Shown here: positions 6,561 to 13,201 of the stretch, piece after piece
Layout of the letters: the number at the start of each line of letters is the position of its first letter
Numbering within the stretch: the stretch's first letter is position 1
Source: Desulfatitalea sp.
GTDB taxonomy: Bacteria; Desulfobacterota; Desulfobacteria; Desulfobacterales; Desulfosarcinaceae
DNA: 20,154 nt
Direction of reading: 5' to 3'
Assembly (NCBI GenBank): GCA_018224505.1
Contig: JAGTVD010000583.1
Coordinates: forward strand, 1-20,154
Notes under the pieces: generated by a model
Seen by the model: the letters and a program-made list of their open reading frames with translations, nothing else
Databases searched by the model: none
What the model was told of the DNA's origin: nothing
Made by a program: the position numbers and the translations under genes

Positions 6561-7562
6561 TCATTGCAACATCACCCGCACCGTCTGCCCATTCACCACT
6601 TCGGCATGGATGTTCTGCCGCGAGCGGGCATTCATCACCCGGATCATCTCCCCGACCCCCCCGCTGTCCTGGGCAACTGCCTGGGTCGTGATACGCAGGG
6701 TGTCGCTTTCGGCCACCACCTGCACCACATCGCCGCGGCGGATAACCGGCGGAAGATCCATCTGGTCGCTGCGCAGCACGCTGTTGACGGCAATGGGCCG
6801 GTTGGCGCGCCGACCGACTGCCTGCCCCATGTCCAATATGGCGCTGGTGGGAACCCGGGCCATATTCATGCGCTCGATTTTCACATCTTCGGCGGTAATG
6901 GGTTGGTTGCGCCCCAGCGGCTTGGCCGCCAACAGCACATCCTGCCACACCTCGATATAAGTCGGCACACTGGCCCGCTGGACGGTCTGCCCGTCGACCA
7001 GGATCTGAACCCGGAACGGAACGGCGCCCACCCACGCCACATGTTTGGGGGCGGTGACCCGAAAGGCGACCTCGCCCGGCGGCACGCGATGGGATTGATT
7101 GTACTGGATGGGCCGAATCGTCATCTGCTCGGCGCTCCACGGTGCGTATTTCTGAATATGGTCGCGCACCACCGCTGCAATCCGCTCCGGCGATATGCTT
7201 TTATGGTTGCGCAACACCTTCACCGGACCGGCGTCCTGGATCTCGAACCGATCCGGGTCCAGGTCGTGCTGCTTGAGGCGCAGTTCCACCTGGTGGCGAT
7301 GCAGCAGCAGGGATTGCCCCGGCAAGGGCGCTCGTCCCACCTCCAGGGATTGCAACTGATCGACCAGCGCCTGATCCGCACCCTCGATGGCAGCCGCCTC
7401 ACCGAGGGTGATGGCATCTCCATCCACCGCGGCATTGGCATGCAGCACAATCCGAATCGGTTCCAGGGCCGCAGCGGACGACGTCAAAAGCAGGACGCTC
7501 ATCAGTGTTGTCAGAATATAATATACTAAATATTCCCTATTATATTTTTTCTCTATAATCAT
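6561..7562 (-). CDS. flgA: Flagellar P-ring assembly chaperone FlgA
   Basis: FlgA is a periplasmic chaperone needed to polymerise FlgI into the P-ring. The 333-residue precursor has a signal peptide (hydrophobic residues about 11-28, AAA at 30-32). An N-terminal region follows, then the family's C-terminal SAF/beta-clip part: LLAAKPLGRNQPITAEDV, AVGRRANRPIAVNSVL, IRRGDVVQVVAESDTLRITT, GEMIRVMNARSRQNIHAEVV. It is longer than enterobacterial FlgA (about 220), as is common in delta-type clusters. ATG 7562 is nine bases after the flgG stop with no visible Shine-Dalgarno, so coupling to flgG is likely; ATG 7502 is an alternative. The first codons lie in a strikingly A+T-rich patch. Confidence 0.92.
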   Translation of the reverse strand: MIIEKKYNREYLVYYILTTLMSVLLLTSSAAALEPIRIVLHANAAVDGDAITLGEAAAIEGADQALVDQLQSLEVGRAPLPGQSLLLHRHQVELRLKQHDLDPDRFEIQDAGPVKVLRNHKSISPERIAAVVRDHIQKYAPWSAEQMTIRPIQYNQSHRVPPGEVAFRVTAPKHVAWVGAVPFRVQILVDGQTVQRASVPTYIEVWQDVLLAAKPLGRNQPITAEDVKIERMNMARVPTSAILDMGQAVGRRANRPIAVNSVLRSDQMDLPPVIRRGDVVQVVAESDTLRITTQAVAQDSGGVGEMIRVMNARSRQNIHAEVVNGQTVRVMLQ

Positions 7563-7570
7563 TTATATCA
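7511..7570. other. A+T-rich island over the flgA start
   Basis: Fifty of these 60 bases are A or T, in a window that is otherwise clearly G+C-rich. It covers the flgA start codon and the beginning of its signal peptide. Low structure around the start may compensate for the missing Shine-Dalgarno. TATAAT occurs in it on the minus strand but without a recognisable -35 box. Confidence 0.7.
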
Positions 7571-7571
7571 T

Positions 7572-8360
7572 CTAACGCTTTAAGTTGTTGGCCACCTGCA
7601 ACATATCATCCGCCGCCTGGATCGCCTTGCTGTTGATCTCGTAGGCGCGCTGGGCAGTGATCATATTGACCATTTCATCCACCACGCTCACGTTGGACAT
7701 CTCCAGGTAGCCCTGAGCCAGGGTGCCGTATCCCTCTTCCCCGGGCTCGCCGACGATGGCATCTCCCGATGCATCGGTGAGCCGATAGAGATTGCGACCA
7801 AGGGCGTCCAACCCGGCCGGGTTGACGAAGCGCGCCAGTTCGATATTGCCGATATCCACCGGTATCTCCTGTCCGGCCTGCAACACGGAGACGGTGCCGT
7901 CGGTGCCAATGGCCACCGCGATGGTGTCGATGGGAAAGTTGATTCCCGGTTCGATCAGGTACCCATCGGGGGTCACCATGCGCCCTTCGCCGTCGATTTT
8001 GAAATTGCCGGCACGACTGTAAGCGATCTCGCCATTGGGCTGCAGGATCTGAAAAAAGCCCGCACCCTCGATGGCGATATCCAAGTCGTTCTGGGTGTGC
8101 TGAAAATCGCCCTGTGTGAACAGCCGCTGGGTGGCCACGGGCCGGGTGCCATGTCCCACCTGAATCCCCGTGGGCACCTGGCTGCCGCCGGCCGTGGTGA
8201 CGCCAGGCGGGCGCAGCGTCTCATAAAGCAGGTCCTGAAACTCGGCCCGGCTGCGCTTGAACCCCGCCGTGTTCACGTTGGACAAATTGTTCGCCACCAC
8301 ATCGATATTCAATGTTTGCGCCTGCATCCCTGAAGCAGCGGTCCAAAGACTGCGAATCAT
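7572..8360 (-). CDS. flgG: Flagellar distal rod protein FlgG
   Basis: FlgG builds the distal rod through the periplasm. The 262-residue protein has the usual length and hallmarks: MIRSLWTAASGMQAQ, then NIDVVANNLSNVNTAGFKRS at the N-terminus; the central repeat region with FTQGDFQHTQNDLDIAIEG and GFFQI; and the C-terminal VVDEMVNMITAQRAYEINSK...ADDMLQVANNL. ATG 8360 has AGAGG about seven bases upstream. Unusually for a flgF-flgG pair, 106 bases separate it from flgF; the gap contains a small hairpin. flgA follows nine bases later. Confidence 0.97.
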   Translation of the reverse strand: MIRSLWTAASGMQAQTLNIDVVANNLSNVNTAGFKRSRAEFQDLLYETLRPPGVTTAGGSQVPTGIQVGHGTRPVATQRLFTQGDFQHTQNDLDIAIEGAGFFQILQPNGEIAYSRAGNFKIDGEGRMVTPDGYLIEPGINFPIDTIAVAIGTDGTVSVLQAGQEIPVDIGNIELARFVNPAGLDALGRNLYRLTDASGDAIVGEPGEEGYGTLAQGYLEMSNVSVVDEMVNMITAQRAYEINSKAIQAADDMLQVANNLKR

Positions 8361-8400
8361 GATCTAACCTCTTTATGCTGTTTAGCTGTTTGGCCTTGCT

Positions 8401-8422
8401 GCTCAACCGGTAGACATTGAGC
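8401..8422. repeat. Small inverted repeat in the flgF-flgG gap
   Basis: GCTCAA (8401-8406) and TTGAGC (8417-8422) form a perfect 6-bp dyad with a 10-base loop in the 106-base spacer. No T-run follows on either strand. The rest of the spacer (8361-8466) shows no convincing promoter. Its role is unknown. Confidence 0.35.
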
Positions 8423-8466
8423 CTCATCAAAATGGTCGTTCTGGTTTTAAAGTTTCAGGTTATCTG

Positions 8467-9207
8467 TCAACTACTTCGTCCGACCTCGCTAACGGTTTTC
8501 GCTGTTGCTTCGTCGGCGGTGCGGATGATGCGCTGGTAAGCTTCGAACACGCGCATGGTTTCGATGATTTCGGTCATGGTGCGAATGGGGTCCACATTGG
8601 ATGCCTCCAGATGCCCCTGCACCAGCCGCGTGTCGCCCGGATCCACGGGCTGCCCCTCCTGGCCTTGCGCAGGCACAAAAAGCGTATCGCCTTGTTTGGT
8701 CAAGTTGTACGGTTCGGGAAAATCCACCACCTGCAGCACCCCCACAGCCTCGCCGTCCACGAACACTTCGCCATGGTCGTCGATTTCGATGCGGCTGCCG
8801 TCGATGGCGATTTCACCGCCCTGCCCCAGCACCGGCCACCCCTCGGGAGTACTGAGCACCCCCTGCTGATTGATGGCAAAATGGCCTTTGCGGGTGAACT
8901 TGTTCCCCTCCGGCGTTTGCACCTCAAAAAACCCCTTGCCGGCAATGGCCACATCCAAAGGGCTGCCGGTGCGTGTCAACGCACCGCCGCTGAAATCGGT
9001 CCGGGCCTCCATCGGCGGCGCATAAGGCGACAACCGGCCGGGCTCCATAAGGGGTGGTGCGGGCATCTCTTCGTTGGGAATCCGGAAGGTGGGGTGATCG
9101 GCCTTGAATCCCGACGTATTGACGTTGGCCAGGTTGTTGGACAGCATGTCCATGCGCATCTGCTGTAATAAAGCGCCGGCTGCCGCCTGATATATGGTTC
9201 CGCTCAT
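8467..9207 (-). CDS. flgF: Flagellar proximal rod protein FlgF
   Basis: FlgF is a proximal rod subunit. The 246-residue protein begins MSGTIYQAAAGALLQQMRMD and continues with LSNNLANVNTSGFKAD, the rod-family N-terminal motif. It has LDVAIAGKGFFEVQTPEG in the middle and ends with LVQGHLEASNVDPIRTMTEIIETMRVFEAYQRII. ATG 9207 is chosen because GAAAGGA lies five bases upstream. The frame opens further to 9255, but that part falls between the sigma-54 promoter and the start and has no ribosome site. It is the first gene of the rod/ring operon. Confidence 0.94.
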   Translation of the reverse strand: MSGTIYQAAAGALLQQMRMDMLSNNLANVNTSGFKADHPTFRIPNEEMPAPPLMEPGRLSPYAPPMEARTDFSGGALTRTGSPLDVAIAGKGFFEVQTPEGNKFTRKGHFAINQQGVLSTPEGWPVLGQGGEIAIDGSRIEIDDHGEVFVDGEAVGVLQVVDFPEPYNLTKQGDTLFVPAQGQEGQPVDPGDTRLVQGHLEASNVDPIRTMTEIIETMRVFEAYQRIIRTADEATAKTVSEVGRSS

Positions 9208-9250
9208 GGCCGTCCTTTCAAATAAAGGGAAACAACTCAAATGGACATTT

Positions 9251-9266
9251 TGCAACCATTGTGCCA
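9251..9266 (-). promoter_or_regulatory. Sigma-54 (RpoN) promoter for flgF-flgG-flgA-flgH-flgI-flgJ
   Basis: The minus strand reads TGGCAC-AATGG-TTGCA. It matches the -24/-12 consensus TGGCAC(N5)TTGCA at every fixed position and with correct spacing. Transcription should start near 9240, about 33 bases before the flgF ATG. Sigma-54 control of mid-stage rod and ring genes by an NtrC-type activator is well known in polar flagellar systems. The activator gene is not in the window. Confidence 0.85.
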
Positions 9267-9337
9267 GCGCTCACGCAAATCCAAGACATTGTAAATTCAA
9301 CATATTTTATCCAACTACCCCTACGGACCGTCATCAA

Positions 9338-9356
9338 CCCGGCAACATTTGCCTGG
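9338..9356. promoter_or_regulatory. Candidate enhancer dyad upstream of the sigma-54 promoter
   Basis: On the plus strand this holds CCGGCAA-CAT-TTGCCTGG, a nearly perfect dyad (one mismatch) centred about 107 bases upstream of the predicted start site. That is the usual distance for an NtrC-family activator site. A related half-site, CGGCAAAG, lies on the minus strand just upstream. Binding is inferred only. Confidence 0.35.
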
Positions 9357-9406
9357 CAGAGTCAACGCTTTGCCGCGTGCTCGACTCAAAACAAACCCTA
9401 TCTCTA

Positions 9407-10003
9407 TCACGCCACCGCTTCCAGCCGGCGCCCCATTCCCATTCCCGCCGCCGGCCGCGCGTGCATCTTGAGGGCCAGGGACACTTCCATGGCGGACAGG
9501 CCGAGGCGATAGGCGATCTCCTCGGGGTCCATGCCGTCTTCGGCCAACAGCGCCACCTGCTCGCTCAAAGGCAGATCGGCCTCATCCTGATTCGAGGTTT
9601 CCAGGTTGTCCAGATCGTCCATTGCATCCATCGCGTCCATGGGCGCCGGCTCGGCAGCTCCGACCGACCGCTGCTGCGGAACCGATTCGGGACGGACCGC
9701 TGCCTGGGGGATGGCGTACTTGACCATCGCCTTCAACTTCATCCGCTCGGCGTCGATCACCATGGACAGCGCATCGAAGACGGCATCGATCTGTTGCTCC
9801 AGGATTTCATGGTGAATGGATTCGGAAACGCCGCCGAATCGAACACTGTCGCCGGCAGATGCTGTTGCGGCCGCCGATATGCCGGCCGACTGCCGTCGTC
9901 TGCGCCGGGCCCGCAAAAGCCCCAGGCCGAGCAGCAACAGGCAAAGGGACGGCACACCCACCGCGGTCACCACCAGCCAGAGAGGAATAGTTGTATCCAG
10001 CAT
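9407..10003 (-). CDS. Membrane-anchored protein of unknown function with acidic linker and C-terminal helix-turn-helix-like segment
   Basis: I do not recognise a named gene. The 198-residue product has one N-terminal membrane helix (about residues 7-30) followed by RARRRRR, which by the positive-inside rule puts the rest in the cytoplasm. A helical part follows (HHEILEQQIDAVFDALSMVI), then an acidic linker with the repeat MDAMDAMDDLDNLE. The C-terminus (EQVALLAEDGMDPEEIAYRLGLSAMEVSLALKM) looks like the short helix-turn-helix-like end of DUF2802- or SwrB-type proteins found in flagellar clusters. ATG 10003 has AAAGGAG close upstream and lies 13 bases after fliA, so it belongs to the export/fliA operon. 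A role in flagellar assembly or regulation is inferred from position. Confidence 0.8.
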   Translation of the reverse strand: MLDTTIPLWLVVTAVGVPSLCLLLLGLGLLRARRRRRQSAGISAAATASAGDSVRFGGVSESIHHEILEQQIDAVFDALSMVIDAERMKLKAMVKYAIPQAAVRPESVPQQRSVGAAEPAPMDAMDAMDDLDNLETSNQDEADLPLSEQVALLAEDGMDPEEIAYRLGLSAMEVSLALKMHARPAAGMGMGRRLEAVA

Positions 10004-10016
10004 AAAGACTCCTTTA

Positions 10017-10775
10017 TCAGTCGTTGATCAATCCGTCCTTGCGCAACTTGCCGCGCAGCCGGATGACCGCCTGGGAATGGATCTGGGAGACGCGGGACTC
10101 GGTGATCTCCAAAACCATCCCGATCTCCTTCATGGTCATCTCATCGTTGTAGTACATGGAGACCACAAGCCTTTCCTTTTCGGGCAGATGCTCGATGTGC
10201 CGGGCCAGGGTGCCTTTGATCTCCTTGATGGTGGTCAACGACAAGGCATCGTCACCCTCGTTGTTCATCAGGCTGTTGAGGAAGACCTCCTTTTCATCCC
10301 TTGAGGTGCACCCGAGCTCCTCGAAGCTGACAAACGAGATGCTGGACATGCGCTTGACCTGGTAAAACTGTTCCAGATCCATTTCCAGCGCCTCGGCCAC
10401 CTCTTCATCCAACGCATCGCGTCCCAGTTTTTGCTCGAGACTCGTGTACGCCTTTTCCAGGGAACGGATCTTCTTGCGGGTGGTGCGCCCCAGGAAATCG
10501 CGCGACCGCAGTTCGCTCAATACCGCCCCTTTGATGCGAAACACCGCGTAGGTCATGAACTTGTTGTCCCGGCTGGGATCGTAGCGCTCGATGGCTTGAA
10601 TCAATCCGATGATACCGACGTTGACCAGATCGTCCACCTCCACCGTGGGCGGCAAATGGGTGGCAATCCGGTTGACGATCCGATTGACGTACGGCAGGTA
10701 TTCGGCGATGATTTCATTGCGCAGGAGATGATCGTCCTTGTCCAGTGTTTTGAGTTGGGTGTCATTCACAGGCAT
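10017..10775 (-). CDS. fliA: Flagellar RNA polymerase sigma factor FliA (sigma-28)
   Basis: FliA directs transcription of late flagellar genes and is held by FlgM. The 252-residue protein has region 2 (YLPYVNRIVNRIATHLPPTV, VDDLVNVGIIGLIQAIERYD, FMTYAVFRIKGAVLSELRS), region 3, and region 4 with a helix-turn-helix at about residues 214-241 (TMKEIGMVLEITESRVSQIH). RSRDFLGRTTR after region 2 resembles the RSxDWxPR motif of the FliA/WhiG family. ATG 10775 has AGGGAG four bases upstream. A TTG at 10820 in frame has no ribosome site. It follows flhG and precedes the 198-residue protein. Confidence 0.96.
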   Translation of the reverse strand: MPVNDTQLKTLDKDDHLLRNEIIAEYLPYVNRIVNRIATHLPPTVEVDDLVNVGIIGLIQAIERYDPSRDNKFMTYAVFRIKGAVLSELRSRDFLGRTTRKKIRSLEKAYTSLEQKLGRDALDEEVAEALEMDLEQFYQVKRMSSISFVSFEELGCTSRDEKEVFLNSLMNNEGDDALSLTTIKEIKGTLARHIEHLPEKERLVVSMYYNDEMTMKEIGMVLEITESRVSQIHSQAVIRLRGKLRKDGLIND

Positions 10776-10779
10776 GCTG

Positions 10780-10785
10780 CTCCCT
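10780..10785 (-). promoter_or_regulatory. Ribosome binding site of fliA
   Basis: AGGGAG on the minus strand, four bases before ATG 10775-10773. It supports this start over TTG at 10820. Confidence 0.6.
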
Positions 10786-10829
10786 GAATTGGTTGCGGAA
10801 TCGTTTCCACGACGCCCCAAGGTAACGTT

Positions 10830-10835
10830 ATTATA
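10830..10835 (-). promoter_or_regulatory. Possible -10 box of an internal fliA promoter
   Basis: A perfect TATAAT on the minus strand overlaps the flhG stop and would start transcription about 48 bases before fliA. No good -35 hexamer lies 16-18 bases upstream, so it is a weak candidate. Confidence 0.2.
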
Positions 10836-11730
10836 AGGGTAGTTCGGTTACGCTCCATTGACGCATACGGCCGCCCCGGGCGGTGTGGGGTGCCGCGGCA
10901 ATCCTGCGCGCCAGCTCCGCAAAGTTGCGGCTGGCTTTGCACAGGGGCGCCAGTTCGGTGACAGCCTTCTGTTGGCGCACCCCTTTCCTGACATACTCAT
11001 CCGTCAAGATACATCCGTAATACTCCATGGATATGTTGAGAAATCGATCGGCCACCAGATTCAGCTGGCGGTACACCTCTTCGGCCTCCTGAGCGGTGGC
11101 GGCCGAGTTGACGACCAACTTGAAGTGATCGGTGCCGTATTTGACCGACAGCACCTTCATCATGGCATAGGCATCGGTGATGGAGGTCGGCTCCGGTGTG
11201 GCCACCAGCAGGATTTCATCCGCATTGATATTGAAATAGAGCACATTGGATGAAATCCCCGCCGCCGTGTCGATGAGCATGATGTCAAAGTCTTGAATGA
11301 ATGTTTCGAGTTGGCTGAAAACACGGTGACGCTCCTGCTGGGTCAGGGCGGTGAGGTCCTGGATGCCGGATGCGGCCGGCAGGATCTGAATACCCCCCGG
11401 CCCGGTCACCACCACTTCGGCCAGCTGTTTTTCACCGCTGACCACGTGGGACAGGTTGAACCGGGGCGTCAAACCCAGCAGCACATCCAAATTGCCGAGG
11501 CCCATATCCGCATCGAAAATCAGCACCTTTTTGCCGAAACGGCGCAGAGTGAAGCCCAGGTTGGCCACGATGTTGGTCTTGCCCACCCCGCCTTTGCCGC
11601 TGGTGATGGCAATGATTTTGGGCACGGATGCCTGCTTGCCCGGCCGTTCCTGCTCCGTGGCAGGCGTCCATGCGGATTTGCGCGCGTTGAGCTGGATCAC
11701 TTTGTTGTTCGAAGGGTCGCTGCGATGCAT
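10831..11730 (-). CDS. flhG: Flagellar number regulator FlhG (FleN/YlxH), MinD-like ATPase
   Basis: FlhG is a MinD-family ATPase that limits flagellar number, working with FlhF at the pole. The 299-residue protein has the deviant Walker A motif SGKGGVGKT (residues 44-52), DADMGLGNLD (73-82), the switch II DTAAG (154-158) and EPTSITDAYAMMK, all typical of FlhG/FleN. The C-terminus (GCILTDEYVRKGVRQQKAV) also fits. The 36 residues before the ATPase core contain no DQAxxLR motif, which in several FlhG proteins stimulates the FlhF GTPase. ATG 11730 is four bases after the flhF stop, with AGGA nearby. Confidence 0.94.
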   Translation of the reverse strand: MHRSDPSNNKVIQLNARKSAWTPATEQERPGKQASVPKIIAITSGKGGVGKTNIVANLGFTLRRFGKKVLIFDADMGLGNLDVLLGLTPRFNLSHVVSGEKQLAEVVVTGPGGIQILPAASGIQDLTALTQQERHRVFSQLETFIQDFDIMLIDTAAGISSNVLYFNINADEILLVATPEPTSITDAYAMMKVLSVKYGTDHFKLVVNSAATAQEAEEVYRQLNLVADRFLNISMEYYGCILTDEYVRKGVRQQKAVTELAPLCKASRNFAELARRIAAAPHTARGGRMRQWSVTELPL

Positions 11731-11734
11731 ATCG

Positions 11735-13201
11735 TTATTTCCTGCCGCCGGCGTACTGGGTGTGCGCCAGCCGATCTATGGGTTTGGGTGCGAGGAGCGA
11801 CAGGCAGCACATGCGGCAGGGCTTGAACCCCTGCTCGATGGCTTCCGCTCCATCCCTGAAGAGCCACACATTGTCGTCATTGATGCGTTTGACCGCTTTG
11901 CAATCGCGGTGATGAAAAATATCGGAATTGCGGTTGGCCACATACTGACCGCTATCGACCTTGGTTTTGGATCGTTGCAGGACGGTGACCGCCGTAGCGG
12001 GAACCGGCTCCTCCATGGCGCTGTGGTCACTGCCCAGCAAGCGGGCCGCCACGGCGCGGGCGCTGGCCACACGCAGCCCCTCGGGCATCTGGGACCCGCA
12101 CCCAAGGTGGGCCATCGGCAAGCGGCTCTCAGCCACGTGGTCCAGAACAGGGCCGAATTGATCGCACCAATCCACGTGAGTGGGCAGCAGACGGGTGACC
12201 CCGAGAGGCCGGAAAAAGGCGATTACCTTCTCCATCTCCTTGGGCCGCGCCGTTGCGTTGAGCACCAGGTGGATCTCCGCCTGGTCGAGGCTTTGGAGCA
12301 TGTCGGCCAACCGCTCGCGGCGTTCCAGCGCATCCGGATCCAGCCCCGGGGTATCGACGACCACCAGGGAGACATCGGTCAGGCGCGCCAGGGTCGACTT
12401 CAGGTCGTGGCTGTCACGGGCCGTTTCCAAGGCCACTCCCATCAGGTTGCAGAGCCGCTCCAGTTCGACGGTGCCCGCAATCCGTTGGTCGTCCAGACTG
12501 ACCACCGCCACCGACTGTTTGGCATGCATCACCGCATGGCCTACCATCTTGGCGGCCGTCGCGGTTTTTCCGGCGCCCGCGGGGCCCACCAGGGCCACGA
12601 TGTGGGGCGTTCGCCTGCGTGCCGGCCTCACAGGCGCCACCCAGCCGTGGGCGTTGATGATCTGGACCGCCGCGGCAAGGGTTGCGGCCTCGTCCGGTGG
12701 GTCGCCGGTCACTACGGCGGTGATCTGGTCGGCCAATTCAGCCGCCAGCGAGCGTCCCAGGTTGCTGGCGCGCAATCGCTCGTAAATCGACTGCGGCATC
12801 TCCGCCGGTTCCCCTTCGGTCGACCGGTCCCGGTTTTCGGCCATCAGGCGGACAAACTTGGATTTGAGTTTCTGCTGGCCGGTGCGCGTGATCGGCGAGA
12901 AGCGTTGCAAAAAATTCCCGGCCGCCCCGGCTGAAGCGCCATCCGCAGTAGCGGGTACCGCTACCGGCGCCGTCAATGGGGTGCGTTGTCCAGTCCCGTC
13001 GGTGCCGTGCGCTCCCCTTGCGGCCGCCGCCGGATCGATGGCCGCGGTCACCACCACCTGACCCGACCGCTTGCCGCCCAGCAGACGGCTGGCAGTGCTG
13101 GCGGCCTTGGCGGACAGGATCACGGCCTCTTCGCCGAACTCCTTCTTCACCATGCGCAGGGCCTCGGACATGCTCGAGGCTTCAAATCGTTTAATCTTCA
13201 T
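11735..13201 (-). CDS. flhF: FlhF SRP-type GTPase with a C-terminal Ada-like metal-binding module
   Basis: FlhF is the signal-recognition-particle-like GTPase that places the flagellum at the pole. The 488-residue protein starts MKIKRFEASSMSEALRMVKK and EFGEEAVILS (classic FlhF), then a low-complexity Ala-rich linker (about 50-95) and the N/G GTPase region. The P-loop is intact (GPAGAGKT, 206-213), but other motifs differ from FlhF norms: DDQRIAGTVEL for DTYRIGAVEQL (about 237), DTPGL for DTAGR (283) and THVD for TKLD (341). Residues about 418-466 form an extra module (QYVANRNSDIFHHRDCK, GFKPCRMCC) like the Ada/methylphosphotriester metal-binding domain. Typical FlhF proteins end before this. 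It overlaps flhA by 11 bases, with GGAG before the ATG. Confidence 0.93.
   Translation of the reverse strand: MKIKRFEASSMSEALRMVKKEFGEEAVILSAKAASTASRLLGGKRSGQVVVTAAIDPAAAARGAHGTDGTGQRTPLTAPVAVPATADGASAGAAGNFLQRFSPITRTGQQKLKSKFVRLMAENRDRSTEGEPAEMPQSIYERLRASNLGRSLAAELADQITAVVTGDPPDEAATLAAAVQIINAHGWVAPVRPARRRTPHIVALVGPAGAGKTATAAKMVGHAVMHAKQSVAVVSLDDQRIAGTVELERLCNLMGVALETARDSHDLKSTLARLTDVSLVVVDTPGLDPDALERRERLADMLQSLDQAEIHLVLNATARPKEMEKVIAFFRPLGVTRLLPTHVDWCDQFGPVLDHVAESRLPMAHLGCGSQMPEGLRVASARAVAARLLGSDHSAMEEPVPATAVTVLQRSKTKVDSGQYVANRNSDIFHHRDCKAVKRINDDNVWLFRDGAEAIEQGFKPCRMCCLSLLAPKPIDRLAHTQYAGGRK

Noticed and set aside
6544..7140. Upstream extension of the flgH frame by about 200 residues
   Set aside because: It lies inside flgA in another frame, is Arg/Gly-rich without FlgH similarity, and would displace the lipoprotein signal peptide.
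9363..9388. Hairpin after the 198-residue gene as an intrinsic terminator
   Set aside because: GAGTC...GACTC can pair on the minus strand, but the stem is bulged and no T-run follows.
11456..12934. Long plus-strand open frame (about 490 codons) opposite flhF and flhG
   Set aside because: It is antisense to well-supported genes, has no family features or good ribosome site, and such open antisense frames are common in G+C-rich coding DNA.
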